From positions 242,531,904 through 242,595,903 of the forward strand of contig CM077674.1 in assembly GCA_039707655.1 (NCBI GenBank): DNA of 64,000 nucleotides, given 5' to 3'. The notes below the pieces were generated by a model. The model was not told where the DNA came from. It ran no database searches and saw only the letters and a program-made list of their open reading frames with translations. Of this stretch, positions 23,645 to 33,061 are shown in pieces. The stretch's first letter is position 1. Each line of letters starts with the position of its first letter. Source of the DNA: Elymus sibiricus (Eukaryota > Streptophyta > Magnoliopsida > Poales > Poaceae). Position numbers and translations under genes: made by a program.

Positions 23645-25091
23645 TGTAACACCCCTGTGTAATGAGCTACAGTGATCCCTAATGATTATGCTAAGTCACC
23701 TTGATTTGCAATGCTTGATCACAGTGGATTCATATCTCATTTCAAATTCCACCACTAAATTCAAATTCAAATTGCAAGTGAAATTTGGAGTTTCACAAAG
23801 TTGCTGCAAAATAGTTCATCATTTAGCAAATATTCCATATCAATTAATTGTTCAGGAAAACAACATCACCTATTTGCTAAAATGGGCTATAGCATTTAAA
23901 ACAGTGCCAAAACATCATTTTTAAATGCCTTTCCATTTATGAAAAATTCAAATGAAATCATCTTGCCTCCAAACTTTTTGTGGCAGTACCAAATGTTGCA
24001 ATGTAATTATGTGGCCAGGTCACATATTTTACAAAAGTCATTTGGCAGCTCAAAAATATTGCAAAACAGCTCTGTAAAAAGAAAAGAGAAAGAATCAGAA
24101 AAATAAAAGGAAAAGGGCTACTTTGCACTGGGCCTTAGTGCACAGTAGCAGGCCCAGCTGGCCCAGCCCGCTCCCCGCGTCGTCTCCCTCCTCTCTCCTG
24201 TGCGTGTCGCCGCGCCCGTGGCCACGCGCGCGCTCGCCGGCCGGACGGCAACACGGCGACGCTACAGGCGCCGCGAGGGGATAAGACCGACGCCCTCGGC
24301 CGCGTCAACGGCCCCATCCACTTCTCCCCTCCTCCATCGCCTCGCTCACTCTCTCTCCTCCTCTCCCGAGCACCGTCGTCGCTATGGCCGTGCCATAGCC
24401 GCAGCCACCGTCCTCCCCGCGCCTCGCCAGCACGTCCACGAGCTCCGCCGTACTCCGCTACTTCGACTACGGCCACCAGCTCGAGCTGGGAGCCGCTGCT
24501 TCACCAGATCCGCGCCGTCTTCCTCCTCTATGGTTGCCGGCAATCCCCTTCGATTCCGACCACCTCTGCGCTCCCGTTCACTCGCCGAGCCTTTCTTGAG
24601 CTCCACGGTGAGCACCCGCACCAAACCCATCTCCTCTTCCCTCCTTTCCGCGCCCGTAGCTCGCCCCGCCGTCATGGCCGTACCCGCCGCCGTGGCTGGA
24701 CTAGCCGCCGTGGCCACTGCTGCTGTCACGCACGTCCGAGCTCACCGTCGTGCTCCTGGGGCTCCCAGGAGCCCAACGCGCGCACGCACACTCCTACCCG
24801 TGCTCCCTAGCATCGGGCTCGAGCTCGCCCGAACGCCACCGCCGCCTGCCGTGGTTGCTCCGACCAACTCCGGCCACTCCTGCCTCCAACACCACCACCA
24901 AACGACGCTGTGTCGAGTGCACGTTCCAACGCGCCAAGCCGCGCGCCAAATGGTCACCGGAGGGCGATTTCCGATGCCTCCCATGGCCCTCCACCGCGTT
25001 TCCAGGTCACCGGCAGCGAGATGCCGGCCGCCGCCGATGTGGCTGGTCCTGGGGCCCACCCTGGGTCACTGCCAGTGGGTCCCAGGGGCCC

Positions 25092-25435
25092 CGTTGACTG
25101 GGTTGACCCAGTCAACGTGCTGACTGGGCAGCCCCAGTCACTGATAGGTGGACCCCACACGCTTAATTAATCCGGTATTAAAATTAACTTAATCTGGTAA
25201 TTAGTTTAGTCACTGACATAGGGGTCCCACCCTCTAATTAACTCAGTTTAATTAAAATAAACCTGGATTTGCCCTGTGTCACTGACATGTGGGCCCAGTC
25301 CACTGTTCCAGTGGATAGGGTTGACCAGTCAGCCTGCTGACTGGGTAACTGGCCCACCAGTCAGCCTCTGCTGACTGGGCAGTTGACCCAGTCAACTGGG
25401 CCCACTGGTCAGCCTCTCTGCTGGTCAGCTGGGTA
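25092..25435. repeat. Cluster of dyad repeats around GTTGACC/CAGTCAAC
   Basis: At least eight copies of GACTGGG, CCAGTCA or TTGACCCAGTCAAC occur in both orientations within 340 bases, giving several overlapping palindromes (25092-25116, 25382-25401). It could fold extensively as RNA. Confidence 0.6.
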
Positions 25436-25841
25436 CAATTCTAGGTACCCCTAGCATTTTACTATTTGGATAATTCGAATTAAAATAATTCCAGAAATTC
25501 TAGAAAATAATTAAAACTTTGAAAAATCATAGAAATTAATCCGTAACTCGGATGAAAATAATTTATATATGAAAAATGATCAGAAAAATAAGACGAATCC
25601 GAATATGCACTCCATGTAGCTGTCACATGCCTCCAACACTGCAAACATGGAACCTTCCCCTCCGGTTCATCTGTCTGACAGATGCCTAAAACCGGGAAAA
25701 ATTCCCAGATATTTTTCCGCCCCGTCTGCAACGTGTAGCACTGCGTTAGGTCACCCCCCAGCATAGCATATTGCCATGTCATGCATCTGTGTTGCATTTG
25801 TTTGCCTTGTATTTATTGTTTCTTCCCCCTCTTTCCTCTAG

Positions 25842-25916
25842 TAGACCCCGAGACTGACGCTGCTCCCGAGTACGACTACATCGTCGACGACCCCTCTTTC
25901 ACCGCAGAGCTTCCAG
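25842..25916 (+). other. Exon-like segment inside solo LTR
   Basis: Preceded by a pyrimidine tract and acceptor (CTTTCCTCTAG) and followed by CAG|GCAAGC, a possible GC-type donor. The phase-1 frame is open and acidic: DPETDAAPEYDYIVDDPSF and a few more residues. It ends in phase with the segment at 27534. A coding role within the LTR is inference. Confidence 0.4.
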
Positions 25917-26229
25917 GCAAGCAAAAACCCCTTGATCATTTCAATATCGCCCATTTCCTTCTCTCCCCTGCTTGCATTAGAATTTGCTACTATTGTCCGA
26001 TATCTCCTATTCTGATGCATAGCCTATTTTTGTAACTGCTGTTGATACCTTACCTGCTATCCTAAATGCTTAGTATAGGCTGATTAGTGATCCATCAGTG
26101 GCCCCGCACCTTTGTCCGTGTTGCCATGCTTTGCTTTCGGATGCTCGATCAGTGTGATCGACGTGCAGAGACCGACACATCACCGCACACCCCCTTAGTT
26201 GTATGACTCTGCAGAGCTACTATCGAGTG

Positions 26230-26436
26230 CCGAGGGTGATACCTCCTACCTCACTCCTGATGATATCTCTATAGCATAGCTAGTCAGTTGTGGGTTATCG
26301 AGGGTGATTCCTCTTTCACCACCTCCGATGATGCCTTTGTCGTGCAACCCCTCAAGTGTGAACCCATCAAGGGTGATTCCTCCAAGTTCACCTTGACGGA
26401 TACATCGAGTGGGAGTCCATCGAGGGTGATTCCTCG
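26230..26436. repeat. Minisatellite, four units ATCGAGGGTGATTCCTC
   Basis: The motif recurs near 26230, 26297, 26367 and 26418, embedded in a longer loosely repeated unit with CCT.GATGAT. It lies within the solo LTR. Confidence 0.65.
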
Positions 26437-27105
26437 GACATCCCCCTTGATGATAAACACACACTGTTACCTTTAACTGTCGCCCCCTTTTAACTGTTAC
26501 TGCGGGACTGAAGGGACAGGCGGTACCACCCCGGTAGAGGTGGACCTGAGTTCCCGATAGTCTCTTGTGTAGTCGGGTTGACCTGGAGGGTACCCGCGAG
26601 ATAATTAGGAAGCACGGCCGGGCAGGCAGACCGCCCCAAGAGAGGGATGGGCCTGGCCCTTGCCGTAAGTCCTCGAGACGGGGTGACAGGAGCACTGATC
26701 ATTACCGCGAGCTCCCAACACACTAACGGGTTTGGATATGTGATCTGAGTAGGCCTCTGGCCTTTTCGCACTAACCACCATGCGGGAAAGTATGGGCACT
26801 CGGCATCGTATGTTTCAGCCGAAGTTCTTCAGACGTCAGCAACTGAGCGGCGCGCGCCCGCGTGGACCGGGGTAGCCTGCGTGTGTATACAGGGGCTAGG
26901 TCTGGTCCCAACCGCGTTCGCCACGCGCAGGAGTGCAAAGGGCGATGGGCCCAAGACCCATGAGCGCTTAGGATTTAGACCGGCATGCTGGCCTCTTTGC
27001 TGAGCCTAGGTAGGGCTACGGCGTGTCGATTGGCCGAGGCCAGGCATGACCCAAGTAAGTGTGTCCGGCCAGAGTTAATCGAGCGTGTTGGGTAAGTTGG
27101 TGCAC

Positions 27106-27135
27106 CCCTGCAGGGAAGTATATCTATTCGAATAG
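27106..27135. promoter_or_regulatory. Paired palindromes in solo LTR, with compensatory change
   Basis: CCCTGCAGGG (27106-27115) and CTATTCGAATAG (27124-27135), in reversed order because the LTR is on the plus strand. Relative to CTCTGCAGAG both symmetric bases changed, so the dyad is preserved. Confidence 0.55.
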
Positions 27136-27463
27136 CCGTGTCCACGGTAACAGGATGCTCGGAGTTGTATCCCGATCTACTACAACTAGAACTGGATACT
27201 TGTGATGCTTAATATGATGTTAGCTCCGGGATTGCTTTCTCGCAGGGAGTCGAGGAAGGATCTCTGGGCATTGCTACTACTTACTTACTACTTTATAAAA
27301 TGCTAATCTGCACTCTTCTAATGCTGCAAGACGCTGCAATATGCTAGTCTTCGATAGGCTAGGCCTTCTCTCTATTCTGGCAATTCTGCAGTTTAGTCCA
27401 CAGATACAGCCCCTTCCCCTTGCTACTGATGCATACTTAGCTTAGATCTGATGTAAGTCTTGC

Positions 27464-27484
27464 GAGTACTTTGGATGAGTACTC
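27464..27484 (+). promoter_or_regulatory. Conserved GAGTAC hairpin in solo LTR
   Basis: GAGTAC (27464-27469) and GTACTC (27479-27484) with a 9-base loop, near the 3' side of the LTR. Counterpart of 7072-7090 and 14902-14920. Confidence 0.45.
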
Positions 27485-27533
27485 ACGGTTGCTTTGCTAC
27501 CTCTTTTTCCCCATACCCGATTGCTGCGATCAG

Positions 27534-27625
27534 ATGACGGATCCCAGGGGCTAGTTGATCCCACCGATGGCTACTACTACACCGACGGAGCCTACTACTA
27601 CGTGGAGACCGCCGACCAGGAGTAG
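27534..27625 (+). other. Terminal exon-like segment inside solo LTR
   Basis: Follows ATTGCTGCGATCAG (acceptor at 27533). Joined to the exon at 25842-25916 the frame stays open to a TAG at 27623-27625. The peptide is acidic and Tyr-rich (DGYYYTDGAYYYVETADQE). The 5' exon that would start such a protein is not resolved. Confidence 0.38.
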
Positions 27626-27925
27626 TTCGGAGGCTCCCAGGTAGGAGGCCTGCGCCTTTTCGATCTAGATGTCATTGTTTTGCTCAGCCTTCTTAAGGCA
27701 ACCTTGTCTAATTATGTCTATACTCAGATACTGATGCTTCCGCTGACTCTTGTGTAACTCGAGCTTATGTATTCGAGCCCTCGAGGCCCCTGGCTTGTAA
27801 TATAAAGCTTGTATGACTTTAATTTGTGTCTAGAGTTGTGTTGTGATCTCTTCCCGTGAGTCTCTGATCTTGATCATGTGCATTTGCGTGTATGATTAGT
27901 GCACGATTGAGTCGGGGGCGTCACA

Positions 27926-27930
27926 GGTAC
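27926..27930. repeat. Target site duplication GGTAC (right)
   Basis: Partner of 23640-23644. It also begins the GGTACCACACGT block homologous to unit B (21867), so the insertion point lies in unit C's upstream region. Confidence 0.88.
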
Positions 27931-28085
27931 CACACGTCAACGATAGAAAGTGCGACCAGGACGCGTGGAGCTTTAGTTTGATCATAGTTTTCTTCACTGG
28001 TACGTTAAATAAAGAGTTTCGTTTCGTACACAATTTAAAATGATTGTTATGGAGAGAAAAATAAAACCACTCCACCATATAATAC

Positions 28086-28092
28086 TATATAA
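28086..28092 (+). promoter_or_regulatory. TATA box 1 of unit C
   Basis: TATATAA followed by GCTAGAGCCTCAGCCTTTGT. It lies 155 bases downstream of the solo LTR. Confidence 0.5.
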
Positions 28093-28150
28093 GCTAGAGC
28101 CTCAGCCTTTGTTTGCTAGGGTTTGCTCTCTTCACACTCTTTCTCTCCAC

Positions 28151-28160
28151 TATATATATA
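28151..28160 (+). promoter_or_regulatory. TATA box 2 of unit C (duplicated core promoter)
   Basis: TATATATATA followed by CACGTTGGAGCCTCAGCATT. The 65-base block 28086-28150 is repeated at 28151-28216, so TATA box and start region are doubled. Confidence 0.5.
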
Positions 28161-28247
28161 CACGTTGGAGCCTCAGCATTTGTTTGCTAGGGTTTGCTCT
28201 GTTCACACTCTCTCACCCTCTCCAGATCTAAACAAGACTGCGGTGGC

Positions 28248-28271
28248 CTCTCTCTCTCTCTCTCTCTCTCC
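28248..28271. repeat. (CT)n microsatellite
   Basis: Uninterrupted CT run of about 12 units in the first exon of unit C. Units A and B lack it. Confidence 0.9.
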
Positions 28272-28770
28272 CCTCACCGCTGGTCAAAGATTCGTCCGGA
28301 TCTCATTGGCCGGGGAAGGTGAGGAGGTGCAGCGTTGACTCTGCTACCGTCGGCGAGGGAGGGAATCCACTGCCGGCGGCGCTGTTCTCTTTCACCCAGC
28401 TCCTGCGCGGGAGGGCCTCTGACCCCGTCTTCACCGCTGCCGTACGTAGTGTGGGCAGATCCGGCCTCCCGCCGCCCACCTAGCCACATCCCGACGACCC
28501 TAAGGTATAACTTTACTTTGAAACCGGCATTGCTCTAGCTTCATGTGGATCTTTTTCGCTTCTGCAGTCTAATCTAGGTCTGGTTCAAACAGGAAAGAAG
28601 GGGGGAGTTTTATAGCATGAATCTAGGACGTGGTTCAAAGAGGAAAGGAAGGGGGGAAAGTTGTACAGACTGGCTATCCAGCCGCTCTGTTGGTCGAAAA
28701 GGGAAAAAGGGAAATCGCAGCACACACATCTGTAAGGAACTGATCTCTTTCTTGAAAAAAGAAAGAAACC

Positions 28771-28787
28771 GGGGGGGGGGGTGGGGG
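28771..28787 (+). repeat. G-run
   Basis: Eleven G, one T, five G, in the first intron of unit C. Possible G-quadruplex or slippage site. Confidence 0.8.
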
Positions 28788-29225
28788 ACAAGGCAGTAGA
28801 GTTTGTGCAGGACTAGATTTGCTGCCCTCACATAGGAAAAAGGTTGAAAGAGAACAAATATGGGACCAACACAGATATGCTGCTTGGTTCTTTGTTGCAA
28901 CAGACTCTGCATCACCCATTTATACGTGTGGAGGCACATGGTGCTGGTGTGTTCCGTGTCCCATACAACTGTTTAGCTGTTGTTAATCTCATAATGCCAC
29001 TGGAAAATTGAAGCAATGCCACTGTTAAAAGTAAATTACATGTATAATGAATGTTAATTTTAAGAGAATGTCTCTGTTCATATGAATCAATGCCACTGTT
29101 TTAGAAATGCTACTGTCCTTCTTTGTTTCCCATTAAGATAAGGTAGATGCTTCTTTTTGTGGCCGTATGTGTCATCCTCCGTTATTGGCCAGTAATTTTT
29201 TCCTTTTTTACCTCTGTGCAAACAG

Positions 29226-29434
29226 GGATCTCTTTCACCTCGTTGCTATTGTGACCTTTTGGTGCACTGCGCAAAATACTTTTGTTTGAAGACTATTTTG
29301 TGTAGTTCAACTAAAATGTCACACGGGCAACGTTGCTAGATTTAGTGGAACTACACAAAAGGAGATCGGATTTCCTATCCGTGTTGGCAGATTGGTATTT
29401 GATCTTGAGGTCTTTCAAGTCTGCCTCATGAAAG
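29226..29434 (+). other. Candidate exon C1
   Basis: Acceptor TTTGTGCAAACAG-type (CTGTGCAAACAG), exon start GGATCTCTTTC, donor ATGAAAG|GTCAGTACC. No long frame is open through the exon. Confidence 0.38.
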
Positions 29435-30023
29435 GTCAGTACCGGCCTTCATCCACATGATTGTGCAGTGTGCTTTGAGATGCTGTGCTACCTGTATTGG
29501 TACTGTTTTGAATAAATGTTGAATTGAAGCTATTGTATTGTTGTCTTCTCCAATTAAGTGAACAAAAATGCTACCAACCCAGATATGCTGCTTGTTTCTT
29601 TGTTAACAAACTCTGCATCACCCCTTTATACATCGATGGAAGCACATGGTGCTGTTGCGCCCACTCTGCCATGCAACTGTTTAAGCTTTTTGATAATCTA
29701 ATGCCAGAACTGCAACACTTATTACGTATCAGCGGGAGTACATGTTGAACCAATGTATTGTTAAGATAATGTCTCTGTTAATATGAATCAGTTACACTGT
29801 TTGAGAAATGGTACTATCCTGCTTTGTCGTTCTTTACATGTTTAAGCAAGGTATTGTTAAGATAATGTCTCTGTTAATATGAATCAATGACACTGTTTGA
29901 GAATTGCTACTATCCTGCTTTGTTTCCCATTAAGATAAGGTAGATGTTTTTTCTTGTGGGCGTATAAGTCATCAACCGTTATTGGTTAGTAATTGCTTCC
30001 TTTATACCTCTTTGTGCAAACAG

Positions 30024-30338
30024 GGATATCAAAACTTCTGCTCATTGCTATTTCGATTTTGATTTCAGTTGAACTGCACAAAAGGAGCCAATGTATTTAA
30101 GGCAAATTGTTGCATTCTTGGACCCAGTTGATCCTTCCACTTTGCAGAAAGAAGCAGTCAATGGTCACGGTACATTACAGAAGGAATAATCGAGAAGCTT
30201 TACAGTGCATTAGTAGACGCTGGTGACATGACCAGTCTGCAGAGCGCATGTGGCAACTCAACAACATGTGAAGTGCAGGATTCTACAACAAGGAAAGGTA
30301 TGACCAAGTCACTCGTGGACGCAGCTGTAACAAACGAG
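30024..30338 (+). other. Candidate exon C2
   Basis: Acceptor TTTGTGCAAACAG, start GGATATC, donor CAAACGAG|GTCAGC. Two frames look coding: one from an ATG near 30089 (VAFLDPVDPSTLQKEAV), then, after a change of frame near 30188, one with IIEKLYSALVDAGDM. I do not recognise the family. Confidence 0.38.
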
Positions 30339-31718
30339 GTCAGCATCGGCCTTCATCCACATGATCGTGCTTTGTTATGTTGTGCTACTTATATTGTGTT
30401 ACTGTTTTGAATAAATGTTTAATTGAAGCTATTGCATTGCATTGCTATCTTTTCCTGTTAAGATAATGAAGATGATTATATTTGTGAGCGTATGCTTCAT
30501 CAACTAGTACCACTATTATAGTAATCACACTTTTTCTGTATGTATGCAGACAGGGATGCTCAGCTTGATTTCAGTGGAACTGCACAAAATGTTCTGATGG
30601 TTCGTGTCCTCCATAATACTTCATCATGCACAATACATTGAATGGTTCTCTAATCATTCATTGTCACCTTGAGCCACCAAACTAGCTACATGAAAGGAGC
30701 TGCCAACGTGTTCAAGGCCTTGCAACATGTAAAGCTCGATTTCAGTGGAACTACACAAAAAGATCAGCCGGTTAATCCAACACGAGGTTTCATATCAATG
30801 TGCAAACTGATGACAAACCCCTCCCTTTCCATAATCGTAGGCATTTGATATTTTGCAATGGGAAAAACCTTCTCAAAGTTTGCTCATTGGTGTTCGCTAG
30901 AAGACATGCATTTGATATTTTGGACTGGGACGCCCTTTGCTGTCAGCAGTATCGATCGATTTTTCTTTATTTGTGTCTTTAGTTGTGAAGTAAATATTGG
31001 CTCTGACGTGCGCATCATTGAGATGCATAATCATTGATTGATTGTTGTGAATGTTATGAATTGCCAGGGATGTGAGTTTGATTGCAATGTACAGCCACGC
31101 TAAAAAACTTTATGGTACGTGTGAAACTGCGGCAAACAAAGTGATCACCGTGCGTGCTGACAAAAAATCCTAGTATGTATTGTTTTGCATGTTCGTCTAA
31201 TGCCTCTGATACAACAATTCGAACTAACTGGGCTAAATTTGTTCAAACACGACCGGATTTCAAACATGCTCGGATCTCATTACATTTCAGACATTCTTCA
31301 ACTAAATAGCGGTGCTCATCCGGCTTTGGATCTATAATTAATTAACCTAATCTATGATCTCCGGCGCCCGTTCCCCATGTCCGGCTGAGCCCCGAGAACT
31401 GAAGCTTCTCCAGCTCCACCTCGCCGCTCTCCAGCTCTGCCTCCGGAGCCCCGGGAAGTGAAGCTGTCCGACTCCACTTTGCCGCCAAGCAACTAATCAG
31501 CCATCGATGTTCAACCCACCAAGCTTGGCTTCAACCGGAGGGGAGGAGCAGTGGCCTTACTTGGACCCGAGCGACGGCGACCTACTATCTTCTACTCCTC
31601 GTTTTTTGCGTGGCGCGGCCTCATTGCCAGCGGGGCCGGGCCTCGGCGGAGCCGGCGATGTCGTCCGACTCGTTGTCGACGGGGCAGGGCCTCGACGGAG
31701 ACGGCGAAGTCCTCCGCT

Positions 31719-32261
31719 TCATTGCCGGTGGCGCGGGGCCTCGGCGGAGCCGGTGATGTCCTCCGCCTCGTCGTCTGTCTCGCCAAACAGCGCCTCGCCA
31801 GCCTCGTCGCCCTCCTTGTAGGTGGCCGCAACCTCCGCCACCCGCTGGCGGTACCACCAGCGCACGAGGCGGCTCTCACGGGCGGAGCGGTAGGACACGA
31901 GCAGCGCCGCCTGCTCCACCAGGTCCGCGGCGATCTGCTCCTCCGCCTACAGGTGCTCCTGGAGGAGCTGGCGGTTGTAGGCGGCGTCGGCCTGCGCCTC
32001 CCAGAACTGCTCCTCCCGCTGCTCCCGCACCATGTCCATGTATTGGGCACGGGCCTCGCCGATGGTCATGGTGCAATGCACCGATGAGGATGGCGCGAAG
32101 GAGGAGGGTGGCGCCGGCTCGTCGACGACCATGTCCTCCATTGGGACGTCGTTGTCCTCCGGCTGCCTGCCGACCAGCCAGTCGGCAGCAATGGCGGTCA
32201 TCTCCTTCTTCTGGTCCGCCGTCCGCCCGTCCCGGAGAGCGGTGGAGTGCGAGGAAGCCAT
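31719..32261 (-). pseudogene. Unrecognised grass protein family, premature stop
   Basis: ATG at 32261 has an ideal start context (CCACCATGGC) and a TATATAA box about 70 bases upstream. The first frame runs 104 codons to a TAG at 31947-31949. The same frame then stays open for a further 76 codons to 31719. Visible sequence: a charged N-terminus (KKEMTAIAADWLVGRQPEDND), then a helical stretch rich in Glu, Gln, Arg and Ala (YMDMVREQREEQFWEAQADA), then RRS-type basic/aromatic residues after the stop (RWWYRQRVAEVAATYKEG). The continuation suggests one longer protein broken by a single base change. A related copy lies in the opposite orientation at 32597-33061. Function unknown. Confidence 0.5.
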
Positions 32262-32330
32262 GGTGGAAGTGGTGTGGAGAGGAGAAAGGGAACGGAGGTG
32301 GATGACTGCAGCTATAGCCGGGGCAGGAGT

Positions 32331-32337
32331 TTATATA
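32331..32337 (-). promoter_or_regulatory. TATA box upstream of 32261 ORF
   Basis: Minus-strand TATATAA in GC-rich surroundings, about 70 bases before the ATG, giving a 5' leader of about 40 bases. Confidence 0.5.
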
Positions 32338-32432
32338 GCAATGGTGGGTGGCGGCGTGACAGACGGGTGGCGCCGGAGTAGCCGCCTCAGCAACCACATG
32401 TCATTAATGTGGGCAGCGGAAGGACAGACGGA

Positions 32433-32590
32433 CGGCAATTGTGTCGTTTGAACACGGAGCAGTCGCCTTCTCCGGGAAGCGGCGTGGGCGGCGCTGACCG
32501 TTTCAGGCGAGAAGCGCATGCGAGGGAGGGGGTTTGGGTGGGCCAGGGCAGTCAGACGCGGGCTTGGCAGCGGTCCGGTGCAGCAACCGG
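32433..32590. repeat. Segment shared with 21060-21295
   Basis: The sequence between the two head-to-head family copies; shares GTTTGAACAC, GGAAGCGGCGTGGGCGGCGCT and GGCAGCGGTCCGG with the region upstream of unit B. Confidence 0.55.
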
Positions 32591-32596
32591 ACATGC

Positions 32597-33061
32597 TGGC
32601 TCGCCAGGGAACTCGCCAAGCTCAGCAATGATGACCAGATGATGGACGAGGCTTCCGACTAGGAGCCGGCGCCACCACCCGCGCTGGTTCATGCCGTGTT
32701 CACCATAGAGCAGGTGCGGCCACACCTCGACGCCCTAATGACGGAAGAGCTACCAATGCCGTCGGTGTCGGTGTTCCGGCAAGCGCAGGAGGACCAGTGC
32801 TACAACCTCCGTCTCCTCAACGAGCATCGGCTTGCGGAGGGACAAATCACCGGCGAACAGGCGAACAACAATGACGTTGTGGACATGCGGGCCGATGATC
32901 CTGGCTTCCTGGATGAGCAGCGGGCGCTGTACCAGACCATCCATACGGCTCGCGAAGCCTTCTCCATTGTCCTTCACCTTGTTGCGCTCGCCGTGGCACC
33001 GCCGTCTCGCGTTGTCAACATGGTGAACAATTTAGAGGAATCAGGAGATGACTGTACGTAG
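32597..33061 (+). pseudogene. Second copy of the unrecognised protein family
   Basis: One frame is open from about 32597 to 33061 except for a TAG at 32660-32662. It matches the minus-strand copy at F(T)IEQVR / TIGEAR, then AQEDQCYNLRLLNEH / AQADAAYNRQLLQEH, followed by AEGQI / AEEQI. It has no convincing ATG after the stop. The last 15 codons (VVNMVNN.EESGDDCT) recur in degenerate form in the downstream array (VVNVVNK.PSEEGCT). Degenerate paralog, function unknown. Confidence 0.45.

Larger units (their letters stand above)
23645..27925 (+). mobile_element. Solo LTR, 4.28 kb, LARD-type, plus strand
   Basis: TGTAACACCCC ... GGGCGTCACA with exact GGTAC duplications on both sides. It shares with the minus-strand LTRs the palindrome pair (27106-27135) and the GAGTAC hairpin (27464-27484), both in reverse orientation as expected. 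It has a GC-rich island (24150-25080), a cluster of dyad repeats (25092-25435), a minisatellite (26230-26436) and two exon-like segments in matching phase (25842-25916, 27534-27625). The 307-codon frame in the island (24200-25123) is Arg/Pro/Ala-rich and overlapped by long frames on the other strand; I treat it as composition-driven. Confidence 0.9.
27926..31060 (+). other. Gene-like unit C, expanded copy
   Basis: Third and longest copy. The first exon (about 28100-28504) ends CTAAG|GTATAAC. Three acceptors of the same type follow (29225, 30023, 30553), each opening an exon that starts GGAT and includes TTTCAGTGGAACTGCACAAAA or a variant. Candidate exons are 29226-29434 (donor AAAG|GTCAGT), 30024-30338 (donor CGAG|GTCAGC) and a last exon from 30554. 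The introns contain two to three repeats of a block with AATGTCTCTGTTAATATGAA. The tail block TTTAGTTGTGAAGTAAATAT (30980) matches unit A. The 30024 exon has the longest coding-like stretch, but it needs a frame change. Product unknown; ncRNA or decayed gene. Confidence 0.45.

Noticed and set aside
24200..25123. 307-codon plus-strand frame in the solo LTR
   Set aside because: Arg/Pro/Ala-rich with overlapping long frames on the other strand; typical of GC-rich DNA. I kept only the downstream splice-bordered segments as possible exons.
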